A stretch of 47,439 nt of DNA from Candidatus Kapaibacterium sp. Lineage in GTDB: Bacteria; Bacteroidota; Ignavibacteria; Kapaibacteriales; UBA7675. Made by a program: the position numbers and the translations under genes. The notes below the pieces were generated by a model that was not told the origin of the DNA, did not search any database, and saw only the letters and a program-made list of their open reading frames with translations. Location: contig JANQRB010000169.1 of NCBI GenBank assembly GCA_028284775.1, positions 1 through 47,439 on the forward strand. The letters are read 5' to 3'. Positions 9,062 to 18,800 of this stretch are shown piece after piece (positions within the stretch are counted from its first letter, which is position 1; each line of letters starts with the position of its first letter).

Positions 9062-10783
9062 ATGATCACAAAACGATTTCCAAGAATCTGCTCTTTTCGT
9101 ATCGCACTAATGTTTCTGTTAATTGCAGGTTTGCCTTCGACAGTTCATTCTCAGTCGAGTTGGGTGTTCGAAGACTTTTATGGCCGCCAGGGGGTCAGCG
9201 ACTTTGGTATGTGTGTTAAATCAACCGAAGATGGTGGTGCAATCACAATTGGCTCCAGCGAGTCATTTGGCGCTGGTGACCCTGTCATTCATATCATTCG
9301 TGTTGACCCGCTGGGTAATCCTGTCTGGGAAAAGTACTACGACAAACAGGCCTATGTCCGCGATATGTCGATCGCGCAATGTGAAAACGGGGACTTTGTC
9401 TGGACGGCCGGCGTGATTCTGTTTGGCCAGACAAGCTATGACATTCTGGTGGTACGTATGGGCCCCGACGGCAGTGTTTTATGGGCCAGACTACTCGGCT
9501 TCGGCAACAGCCGGGACGAATACGCCCATGCAATCGTCGAGACGCGAAACGGCGATGTTGCAGTTTCCGGAGTCACAATTAATGATCCCAATCGGGGCGA
9601 CGACCTGGTGGTGGCACGATTTAAGAGTGACGGAACATGGCTTTGGGCTTATCATTATGGTAGCGCAGGGGACGATGACAATCACGGTCTGCTGGAGAAC
9701 ATCGACGAAAACTTGTACGCGGCCGGTGCCATCGCTGCCAGTGCCGGCGGTCTGGACGCATGGTTGTTGGAAATCGACGCGGCTGGAAGTCCTGGCTGGT
9801 CGCACAGCTATGGCCTGAACGACGGTCTCTTCGATTGGTTTCTTAACGTTGTAGAAAATCCAGATAACGGCGAGTTGTATGCAGTCGGACACGACCAGCG
9901 TGGAAGTGGACTCGGCAATAGTGTCATCGTTGCCGTCGACGCGAGTAGTGGTGCCGTTTCAAATGCGATCCGTTATCGACATAATCTGGCGGGAGCAGGT
10001 CATGAGTCCGCGCGCTCAATTGTCTATGCTCCCGAAGATAAAGAGTTTGTGGTTTGCGGTCGTTATCAGACGGCGACCAGTGTAACCCAACCTTATACAG
10101 CCGCCTTTCCCTCCGACCTGTCGGCACCTTTGTGGATGCGACGACGTCAGCAGATCGAAGCAGGCGCTTATCGCAGCATCGACATTACCAACGGCAATCG
10201 GGAGTACGACCAAGGCGGCGGTTACTGGATTGCCGGTTCCCTTTCTGAAGACCAAACCTGGCATAGTACAAGACGATTTCATTCGTTGACCCGTACGAAC
10301 TGGAATGGCAAAACCGACTGCACGCAAGACCTTGAATGGGACAGTGACAATACAGTGGCCGACATCGGCCGCGACATTAGTTTCTTTGATTTCGACGAGG
10401 CCGTGGAAGTCTCCGTTAAAGGATTTGATGTCAAAACCAGAAACGAAGAATGTCCGGGAATCTGGATCGGATCCAATGCCAAATTCGGCGCCAAACCTCA
10501 GAGTTCTTTGACAAGTGCCGATGGTTTCGCGGCACGACTGCAGCAGTCGATATTGCTACATGGCGAAAAGTTAAGGGTGGAGTTTCTTTCTGGTTCTGCC
10601 TCAAGTGCTCGTATCGTCATTTCCGACATTCAGGGCCGTGTACACTACGATGCAGCCGATGTAATCAGGGGAGGTCAATTTGCAGTTGAGATTAGCACCG
10701 ACGCCTGGATGCCCGGTACATACTATGTGCAGATCCGATTCAACAATAGGGTACAAGCTCTTCGATTCGTTCTTAGCGACTAA
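9062..10783 (+). CDS. T9SS-sorted secreted beta-propeller protein, paralogue 3
   Basis: This 573-residue protein is the third member of the tandem family: signal peptide (IALMFLLIAGLPSTVHSQ), mature start SSWVFEDFYGRQGVSDFGMC, about seven blades, cysteine linker (GKTDCTQDLEWD, EECPGIW) and T9SS type A tail (ARIVISDIQGRVHYD, GTYYVQIRF, LRFVLSD). The start is preceded by TTTTGAGGTTATCCT, the same layout as its paralogues. By eye, third positions and both flanks look more AT-rich than in copies 1 and 2, suggesting a different history or relaxed codon selection. Its ligand is unknown. Confidence 0.87.
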   Translation: MITKRFPRICSFRIALMFLLIAGLPSTVHSQSSWVFEDFYGRQGVSDFGMCVKSTEDGGAITIGSSESFGAGDPVIHIIRVDPLGNPVWEKYYDKQAYVRDMSIAQCENGDFVWTAGVILFGQTSYDILVVRMGPDGSVLWARLLGFGNSRDEYAHAIVETRNGDVAVSGVTINDPNRGDDLVVARFKSDGTWLWAYHYGSAGDDDNHGLLENIDENLYAAGAIAASAGGLDAWLLEIDAAGSPGWSHSYGLNDGLFDWFLNVVENPDNGELYAVGHDQRGSGLGNSVIVAVDASSGAVSNAIRYRHNLAGAGHESARSIVYAPEDKEFVVCGRYQTATSVTQPYTAAFPSDLSAPLWMRRRQQIEAGAYRSIDITNGNREYDQGGGYWIAGSLSEDQTWHSTRRFHSLTRTNWNGKTDCTQDLEWDSDNTVADIGRDISFFDFDEAVEVSVKGFDVKTRNEECPGIWIGSNAKFGAKPQSSLTSADGFAARLQQSILLHGEKLRVEFLSGSASSARIVISDIQGRVHYDAADVIRGGQFAVEISTDAWMPGTYYVQIRFNNRVQALRFVLSD

Positions 10784-12270
10784 TACACAATCTGCTTCAA
10801 GAACAATCAAATGAGCACCCGATTTTAGGAGAGGCATCCAGAGCGAGATTCACAAGGAATTGATCGAATTAACATAGGATTGCGGGGAGCAATCTTGCGG
10901 TTAGTTAAAAAGCAGTTCTCGCGTTAGCAGCAAGCATCCCCTTAATGCTCTCGGGCTAAGGGCAACCTGCCAAATGACGTGGGAACTGTCTGTTTAATCG
11001 CGATCACTCGACATTGCTACGGGATTAGAAGACAGGGATATTCAACCTTGAGCGTCATTGCCATCTACCTGAGCAAATGGCTACATTATATTAAAGCCCG
11101 GATTCACAAAGAGCACATACGGGTTAGTGATTGTCTTAAGGAGTTTTCGCGAGATTTTACAAGAGCTAATTCGGAACATGTTGATGACGCAAATGTTGAA
11201 GCTGACCGATTGACACAGTTGATATTTGAGAGATGAAAATCGCAGACAGTAGTTGTCAAAGCAACTATCTAAGCCTCCCAGATATCGCCAGAGGCGTGCC
11301 ACCCCTCCACCACCTCCGAATAGTTCGGTTCGAGATCAGACCACAAGCAGCCACCGCCAATTTCCTCACAAAATCAGCGACTCAACTTCGACATTTCCCG
11401 ATCTCACAATCACTTTGATCCGTACAGAACCACCACAACTTTGCAAACAAATGCCAAACATCTATAGCGAATTCAGAGGTCCTGCTAAAACACAGTCTGA
11501 ACGGGCAGGCAAAGCCGTCGAGCGGTCGGAGAATCGTGTTTTCTGAAGAGAGCACTATGTACGACGTTTAGCTCAACCAGGTCTGCGCTTCCCTTTCCAC
11601 AACTGTCGGGTGCGAAAGGCGGATCAGATGCCCAGGCAACAGGGGTTACCGACAGAGTGTGTGTTTCTCTCTCCCAGGTTGCAACAGTTCGAAATTTTTG
11701 CCCTTGCCCGCATGCGCCTCGGAAGTTGGCTCTCTTCCTGCATTGTGTAAGACTAACATAGCCAGTAAACCATGGTCATCTGAATAAGTTTTCGGCATAT
11801 CCATAGGCAGGCTAAGACTCAAAGCGATCATCAAATGTTGAAAAGCTACAATAATTTCCGTTTTCATCAACTTGGTTTCTTTATTCTGCCTTCTTGGTTC
11901 TGAAGGAGGCACTTCAATTTCCAGGCTCCTACGATATCGCCGCTTTCAGGCCGTTTCCGAAGGTCGCAGGCAACGAGCCGGCAACAGTGGTTGAGTCTGT
12001 CATGCATAAACTACAAAGCTTGCTGTATCTCGTTACGACACAAACCACCTCAAGCTCTAATTGCGATTTCCAGTTGTCAAGGCCGAATCTCAACCGTTCG
12101 ATCGGCGAGAGCTACCGTTTGTCTGCTCCGGCCTACCGCTTGTACAACGCCCGGGATTTAGCTCGTATGGCCTCGTATATTCACATACAACGAAGGCCCC
12201 GGACTGACCAACAGCAATTCTCGACGATGCCTTCGTTAACAGCAGATCGACACATTGAATGGATGAGACT
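10784..12270. other. Long spacer before the FG-GAP gene
   Basis: About 1.49 kb, fairly AT-rich. Short frames at 10979-11236 (plus), 11646-11912 (minus) and 11894-12316 (plus) are not supported by a start signal or recognisable sequence. It contains repeat copy B (11293-11469) and one TGTACA block at 12141-12146 (CCGCTTGTACAACG), 130 bases before the next gene. Nothing else is recognisable. Confidence 0.5.
11293..11469. repeat. Diverged intergenic repeat, copy B
   Basis: It starts GGCGTGCCACCCCTCCACCA and ends GCCAAACATCTATAGCG, matching copy A at 8507-8682 in order and spacing while having diverged strongly between blocks. It lies 510 bases after the stop of paralogue 3. Confidence 0.5.
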
Positions 12271-14550
12271 ATGCGATCTCTCTTTACGCTCCTTTTCGTT
12301 TTTCTCTGCTTGTTAAGTAATTCGCCGGCAGGTTCAACTGACACATTGCGAGCTTACAGCAGCGAGAGCCCACGCGTTTTCTACCGCAACCCCGACATCA
12401 GTATGCAGGCAATGCGCTTCACTGTGACGCGACCGGGTTTCATTGATGCAATCCGTATTACCGTGGATGGTGACTCCACCGGTACAGCTCGCTTGCGCAT
12501 CTTCGGTCAGGAGGGAGGAGCTCCGGCACCCTTTCTTGAAAACGATCTTGTGGAGCCGCGAACAATAGTCAAGTCCAAGGTTGGCGCCCAAACACTTACG
12601 CTGCGCTTTGCTGAAGGCATCCCGGTTAACAATGATCAGTTTTTTGTTGCCATCGACAAAATAAGTCCCGGCTTGCATTTGCTCAGCGATGCCGAGCCGC
12701 GCCTGCCGTCTTGTGCCAGCCCGGCTTCGGGAGCATACTACCTGCAATGTCTTAAACATAACGACGGCTCCTGGCATCATGGCACCCTGGCGTATTTGAT
12801 TGAAGTCGATCTGCACTTTGACACGCCGACGGCGAATGCCGCTTTTCAGCGTGACAGCCTTTGCCTGCCGGCCACGCTGCAATCCCTTCGGCACAATACG
12901 CCGCTCATTGCATGCGCCGACTTTAACAGTGATTCATATATGGACCTATTGCTTGACGGCCGAATGCTGTTTAACAAGGGCGACGGAAGTTTCGTCGACA
13001 AGTCGGAGTTGATCGGCGGTAGAGCATCGGGGCTGACCATTCTGATTGACATGGATAATGATGCCGCCGTCGATGTCATTCACTTTCCCATCCCCGCAGC
13101 AGCAAAGCAGCGGGCGACGCTCTATCGCAATGATGGCAGCGGCAACTTCCGGGAGCTGCCCTTCGATGCGCCGATTCTGCACATGCCGAGCGCCCTCAGT
13201 GTTGCCGACATCAATAATGACAAGTTGCCGGACCTCTTCATCGGACAGGACAGTCGAGCAGCGGATCGGCCCCTGCAAAACTTTTTGCTTATCAATACTG
13301 ACGGACGCTCCTTTACCGATTATAGCGAACTACTGGGCGCAGTTGGGCCGGCGATTGCCAGTGGCGCCAGTTTTATCGACTTTAACAATGACGGTCTAAT
13401 CGACCTCTACATCGCAAACTCATACCGTCAGCCCAGCCGCCTGCTGCGTAACGAGGGAAGCGGTGAGCTCACCGACGTGAGCAGTATGGTACTGGAGCAA
13501 AATGGTAGTACCGCCGCCAGCAGCAGCGGTGGTCATTGGTTTGATTTCGACAGTGATGGGGTGATGGATCTGCTCTCGCCGCGCTCGGCTACTCTGCTGC
13601 GACAGCGCGAGCACCGGGAGGGCGGTACCGCGATCCTGGCCGGTCGGGGAGCACCCGATTTCGGATTGCGCCCGGGCAGCCGGGAATACGGATTGCAGTA
13701 TGAAGAGCTTCAGTCCGGCGGTGTTTTCGGTGATATTAACAATGACGGCTTGCCCGACTGCATCATAACGACCGGCTGTCCCTGCCGTCCCGCCGACGCC
13801 TATCTGCAAAGAGCGAATCGGCGCTTCGAGCTTCAAACTGCCGCCCTGGGCCTCGGCGACATCACGGATGCAGACGATGCAATCCTGGCGGACCTGGACA
13901 ACAACGGCAGCCTCGACCTCGTGACTGTGACTGACGGCATGCCGGTCGTGTTTAAGAACAAACCCCGCCCTGGCGACGGCAACTGGCTGGCTTTGGATCT
14001 GGCGTCTCTTTCCGCCAACGCACAAGCCATCGGCGCGCAGCTCACAGCTTATGTCGGCGAACAAACGTATTGCCGGGCCCTTGTAGCCGGTCGGGGACGA
14101 ATGATGCAGGATCCCCTGCGCATCCACATTGGTCTGGGCGATGCCCGGCAGGTCGACTCGCTTGCCGTTCAATGGCCGACACGCTCCGGCGGCAGGGAAG
14201 TGTTCCGTCATCTGAGCGCCAACAAGCTGCATCGCCTGGTGGAAGGCCAGGGTGACGCAAGTGGTGAACGCGATGTCTTGCTGAGAGTAGATGCCTTTCC
14301 GAACCCCTTTAACAGCGCCGTCACAATTGCCTACCGTCTGAGCGAAACCGCACAGCTAAGCCTGCGCATTTTTAACAGTGCCGGGCACGAAGTAATAGAA
14401 CTGCTCAATGAGCAACAAACTGCAGGTGACCACACGATCCAGTGGAATGGCGCTGATCCGGCGGGCAATAAAGTGGCGGCAGGCAGCTACATTTTTCATT
14501 GCAGCGTTAACGGCAAAACAAAAATTGGCAAACTGACTGTAGTACGTTAA
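12271..14550 (+). CDS. FG-GAP/VCBS propeller with UnbV (ASPIC) domain and T9SS tail
   Basis: This 759-residue secreted protein starts with a signal peptide (RSLFTLLFVFLCLLSNSPAG). Seven calcium-loop motifs of the D-x-[DN]-x-[DN]-G-x-x-D type (DFNSDSYMD, DMDNDAAVD, DINNDKLPD, DFNNDGLID, DFDSDGVMD, DINNDGLPD, DLDNNGSLD) indicate an integrin-alpha-like seven-bladed propeller. An ASPIC/UnbV domain follows at about 570-660 (NWLALDL, AIGAQLTAYVG, GRGRMMQDPLRIHIGLGDA, VDSLAVQWP). The C-terminal 85 residues are a FlgD-Ig-like T9SS sorting domain (AFPNPFNSAVTIAYRL, GADPAGNKVAAGSYIF). An in-frame ATG at 12259 also exists; 12271 is chosen because GGATGAG precedes it and the signal peptide starts there. 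It heads a tight operon (11-base gap to the next gene). Confidence 0.88.
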   Translation: MRSLFTLLFVFLCLLSNSPAGSTDTLRAYSSESPRVFYRNPDISMQAMRFTVTRPGFIDAIRITVDGDSTGTARLRIFGQEGGAPAPFLENDLVEPRTIVKSKVGAQTLTLRFAEGIPVNNDQFFVAIDKISPGLHLLSDAEPRLPSCASPASGAYYLQCLKHNDGSWHHGTLAYLIEVDLHFDTPTANAAFQRDSLCLPATLQSLRHNTPLIACADFNSDSYMDLLLDGRMLFNKGDGSFVDKSELIGGRASGLTILIDMDNDAAVDVIHFPIPAAAKQRATLYRNDGSGNFRELPFDAPILHMPSALSVADINNDKLPDLFIGQDSRAADRPLQNFLLINTDGRSFTDYSELLGAVGPAIASGASFIDFNNDGLIDLYIANSYRQPSRLLRNEGSGELTDVSSMVLEQNGSTAASSSGGHWFDFDSDGVMDLLSPRSATLLRQREHREGGTAILAGRGAPDFGLRPGSREYGLQYEELQSGGVFGDINNDGLPDCIITTGCPCRPADAYLQRANRRFELQTAALGLGDITDADDAILADLDNNGSLDLVTVTDGMPVVFKNKPRPGDGNWLALDLASLSANAQAIGAQLTAYVGEQTYCRALVAGRGRMMQDPLRIHIGLGDARQVDSLAVQWPTRSGGREVFRHLSANKLHRLVEGQGDASGERDVLLRVDAFPNPFNSAVTIAYRLSETAQLSLRIFNSAGHEVIELLNEQQTAGDHTIQWNGADPAGNKVAAGSYIFHCSVNGKTKIGKLTVVR

Positions 14551-14561
14551 GTGGGAATCCA

Positions 14562-15173
14562 ATGCTAAGAACACATGGTAAACACATGGAGCCGTCCAAC
14601 AAGTCCTCGGCTGCCGCAGGACGCCGAATTCTGATGGGCGCCTTTGCGCTGCTTCATCTCCTTGTAATTGTCGGGTTGGTATTGCTGGCGCTCGATCGTC
14701 CGCGCATCGCCTTTGTGCGTTCGGGCACGATCCTTGAAGAGTATGCGGGCATCCAGGAAGCACGACGAATAATTGAACGTCAATCGCAGTCCCGGCAAGC
14801 CAATCTGGATACCTTGCGGCTCGATTATGAATCCATGCGCAAGGAATTCGACCGTCAACATTCGGACCTTGACCAGGGAGAGTTGCGGGCTCATCAGTCA
14901 TTGCTTCGTCGCAAGGAAGAGCAGTTGCAGCAGTATCATCAAGCCATCGCGCGGCAATCCCGCGAAGCAGAAGAGGAAGTCACGAGGAACGTCCTGGCTC
15001 GAATTAACACAAACATCCAGCGTTTCGGTCGCGAGCAGGGCTACGATATTATCCTCGGCACACTCAGCGCCGGCAATCTTCTCTTTGGCGAAGATGCACT
15101 GGACATCACCGACCAGGTCTTGGACCACTTAAACACTCTCTATCGACCGGGTCAGCATGAAAAACTGCATTGA
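14562..15173 (+). CDS. Skp/OmpH-family periplasmic chaperone-like protein
   Basis: This 203-residue protein has an N-terminal membrane anchor or uncleaved signal at about residues 22-45 (LMGAFALLHLLVIVGLVLLA). The OmpH/Skp pattern follows: a short beta strand (RIAFVRSGTILEEYAG), a long charged coiled coil (about 65-150, rich in Gln, Arg and Glu), and a terminal strand region (YDIILGTLSAGNLLFGEDAL, DITDQVLDHLN). Skp-type proteins hold unfolded outer-membrane and exported proteins in the periplasm through trimeric coiled-coil tentacles. A dedicated copy inside an operon for huge exported proteins suggests it handles those clients (inference). The start follows GTGGGA. The gene overlaps the next one by 17 bases. 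Confidence 0.8.
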   Translation: MLRTHGKHMEPSNKSSAAAGRRILMGAFALLHLLVIVGLVLLALDRPRIAFVRSGTILEEYAGIQEARRIIERQSQSRQANLDTLRLDYESMRKEFDRQHSDLDQGELRAHQSLLRRKEEQLQQYHQAIARQSREAEEEVTRNVLARINTNIQRFGREQGYDIILGTLSAGNLLFGEDALDITDQVLDHLNTLYRPGQHEKLH

Positions 15174-15801
15174 CAATTTTCTGATCTTCGCGGCTCTCTG
15201 CTGCTGGAATTTAGCGGGATCGGCCTGCTCCGTACAGCATCAGAACCTGACGAGCCTGAAAGAACTGCAACAATGGATCGGACATCCGGCAAATGGCCTC
15301 GTGCAATCGAGCAATGCCGGTGGCCTGGAACTTCAAATGTGTTACCTGCCACCGGCTTGTCTCGCTGCCCGCGACCGGGCTGCCGAAGCCTGCACCCCTC
15401 AGCAGTGGGACAGCCTTCTGAGTCTGCACAGCCAAAGTATGTGTTTCCGTTTCCAGATCGGAATGGATGATGACAGCGAGGCAGCCGCAAGGGATGTCAT
15501 GACTAGCGGTCTCAGCTCCCCGGAAGAATTTCACCAACGCGTCATGGCAATGAACTTTGCAATGGACCGCACGATAAGCCTGATTGCAGGCGAGGAGCAA
15601 CTCGCGCCGGTTTTAACAAATTTCGAGAACGTCTACGGCTTGACGCCGCATCGCAGTCTTATCCTGGTATTCCCCAGACCCGCCGATCCGGATCTGGCAT
15701 CGTTCGAATTGCAATGGGACGACCTTGTCTACAACAGCGGCGTTCATCGCTTTCGCTTCGAGCGCTCTCACATCGAATCCGTGCCAACATTAATGTTATA
15801 A
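15157..15801 (+). CDS. Exported protein of unknown function, possible lipoprotein
   Basis: This 214-residue protein begins with a hydrophobic signal (NFLIFAALCCWNLAGSAC) that could be a signal peptide or an imperfect lipobox ending at Cys24. The rest has paired cysteines (MCYLPPACL, AEACTP, MCFRFQ) and no domain I recognise. It overlaps the chaperone gene by 17 bases and ends 10 bases before the 2090-residue gene, so translational coupling within the operon is likely. It is probably an accessory of the RHS-type export locus. Confidence 0.75.
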   Translation: MKNCIDNFLIFAALCCWNLAGSACSVQHQNLTSLKELQQWIGHPANGLVQSSNAGGLELQMCYLPPACLAARDRAAEACTPQQWDSLLSLHSQSMCFRFQIGMDDDSEAAARDVMTSGLSSPEEFHQRVMAMNFAMDRTISLIAGEEQLAPVLTNFENVYGLTPHRSLILVFPRPADPDLASFELQWDDLVYNSGVHRFRFERSHIESVPTLML

Positions 15802-15811
15802 CGAGTGACCT

Positions 15812-18800
15812 ATGAATCGCACTTCGACGTCAACAAAAACACTTGCGACCTGCGTCCTGTTCAGCTTCCTGTTGGAGTTTATCCTGCCGGTGACGGTATT
15901 CAGTTTAACGTCCGGACCTTCGCAACCGGAGTTCGGCGATTTCGAGCCGGTGGCGACCAATGGCATGGTGAATGAGTTCAGTGGGCAGTTTACCTACAAT
16001 CTGCCCGTGGTGGATATTCCGGGTCCCAACGGCAGCGGCTATGCAATGTCCTTGTCCTATCATTCAGGCTTGAGCCCCGAAGAGGACGCTTCCTGGGTGG
16101 GCTACGGCTGGTCACTCAATCCCGGCGCGATCAATCGCTCCAAACGCGGATTTCCCGATGACTATCACAAAGAGAAGGTCACCTATTACAACAAAACTAA
16201 AAAGAACGAGACCTTCAGCATCGGTTATTACCTGAGTGCGCAGGCCTTCAGCGGCGATTTGACCTTTGGCCTGAACTCCATGCTCCGCTTTAACAACCAC
16301 ACCGGCTATAGCGTAGTCCAGGGATTTTCGGTCGATGCTTTCGGCATTGCTTCGCTGGCCTACAACATCGATGACGGCTACGGCAAGTTTTCGGCGTCGA
16401 TCAACTGGACGGGAATACTTAATAAGGCGACCGGAATTGACAAAAAGCTCGCGAAAGAGCTGGAAGGCATCGGATTCTCCGAAGCGTCGGCAAGCAAAGC
16501 GGTCAGCCGCACCGGCTCCAATATTAACAACGCGATCGACAAATACGGTATCTACCTGATGACCTCGCCGCCGAATCCAACCAATACGCTGAAATCCTAC
16601 AGTAAATCCTACAATGTTCGATTCGGCCTGACAGGGTCGGTCGTGCCCTTCATACCGGCGGAAATCGGCCCGACAGCCGGGATTACCGGCAACTATACCT
16701 GGCAGAAGGGAATCGACAAAGAAACGATCGATACCTACGGCTACATGTATTCGGGCGCGGCCGAAGGCGACGACGATGCCATGATGGATTACTTCACGGA
16801 AAAAGAAGCGCCATATACGAAGCGGGATCGATTCCTGGGTATCCCCTTCAGCAATGCCGATATTTTTTCACTGAGCGGCGAAGGACTCGGCGGCGGGTTC
16901 CGTCTGTTTAACAGACGGGTTGGCACCTTCCGTCCCAATGCCAAGGAAAGCGACACCAAATTATTCAATATCGGTCTGGAACTCGGCGTCGGCTTCGCTA
17001 ATGGTTTCGGCGCCGATGCCAGCGCCGGCAATCAGGATGTCATTGTCAAAGAGTGGAAAGGCGTACAGTCGAACCAGTATCGCTTTGCAAGCCACGACGA
17101 TGTCGGCAGCGGTGAGTATGACGGCGAACCCTACTATTTCCGCTTCACGAACGATATGGGCGGCAAGGTTGCCTTTGCGCAGAGTGACGAACCCTACCGC
17201 GCAGACATTACATCCCTTAAGTTGCCCAGCCTGAACACGGACAGCATCGAATATTATATGAACGAGCGCAGCGGTCGTTCTTCCTACATCGCTTATACGA
17301 CGAATGAGGATATGCTGTCCACCATCGCCAGCATTCACTATAAGTCGTACACGAAAGATCCTAAACTCTTAAGTGGCCTTGTTAAACGTGATGATCCGGC
17401 AATTGCCAAGGGCGTCGGCGAAATAGCGACCTTTAACACAAATGGCCTGCGCTATGTCTACGGCCTGCCGGTCTATGCCCGCAATGAACGCAACCTGGTC
17501 TTCACCAAGTTCAGGGACTGGGACCCGCGCGACCCCCGTCGCATCGCCAGTTACCAGCATGAATCCGACGACACGTATGTTAATGGCGAAGTACGCAAGG
17601 CGCCCTACGCCTCGATGTATCTTCTGACGGAAATCACGACCGACGACTATATCGATCGGACGTATGACGGTCCGACGGCCGACGACTTCGGCGGCTATAC
17701 GAAGTTCAGCTACCGCCGGAGCGCCGGGAGCCAGGACAAGATCGAAGCGGGCGACGCCGCGTCACAGCATTGGTATAAGTGGCGCAGCCCCTACACCGGC
17801 TATCATTTTAACCCCGGCAAGCTGGCGGACGGCAGGGACGATTTCGCTTCGGTCGCTTCGGGTGAAAAAGAGCTGTACTATCTGTTTGCGTCGGAAACAA
17901 AAACCCATGCGGCCTACTTTATTACGAATAAGACCGATACGGTCATTCAGATCAACGGCAAGTCGCTCCATCTCAAGGGGTCGGGACAGGAGCGCATGGA
18001 TGCCTACGAGGCCTATCGCGGTGATCCCAGCGAAGAAACGAATGAACGCATCAGCGGTCAGCCCTGGGACAAACTGTTAACAGGCTACGATGGCCAGTGG
18101 AAAACCGAATTTCAGGGAAAATTTTTCGGCGGCCGCCATCATGGTCAAAAGTTTATCACGCAAAGCGATGTCGAAAACGTCACGCCTAATAAATCCGAAT
18201 ATCTGGAACGCATCGAGGTGTACGCTAAAGATACAGACGGATTTCCGGCTACCCAGACCAAACGAGTTCATTTCGAGTATGACTATGAGTTGATGTGGGC
18301 CGACTATGGCTACTGGACACGGATCGATACGATTCGCGGGCTCTTCGGTCAGCCGATTGATTACAAATACGACACGATCTATGCGCATCCGACAAGTCTG
18401 AATTCCGCCGTCGGCTTAACCAATGACATTCCCGCAAGCCATAAAGCCGAACGCGTCGGCAGCTACCGCTATGGCAAGTTAACGCTCAAGCGCGTCTGGT
18501 CCGAATACGAGGGCACTTTCTCGGCCAAGATCAGCCCCTACGAATTCGAGTATACCTATCGTCACAGCGACTCGCTGGACGCAAGCGTACCGGCACAATA
18601 CAGTTCGATCATTAAGGCCAACAACGGACTTTCCGAGCTGGATCAAAACCCGCGCTACACCTATCACGACATCGATCGCTGGGGCAACTATCGCAAGTGG
18701 GGTGATCTCCGTACTTATCGACATCAGGCACATGTCGATCAGACGCCGGCGGGTGGCTTTGATCCGGCCGCATGGCATCTGAAGGTCGTACGCCTGCCTT

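Noticed and set aside
10979..11236. 85-codon plus-strand frame in the long spacer
   Set aside because: Somewhat protein-like (SKWLHYIKARIHKEHIRVSD) but with no ribosome binding site, no family and no conservation with the other spacers; kept only as a possible decayed fragment.
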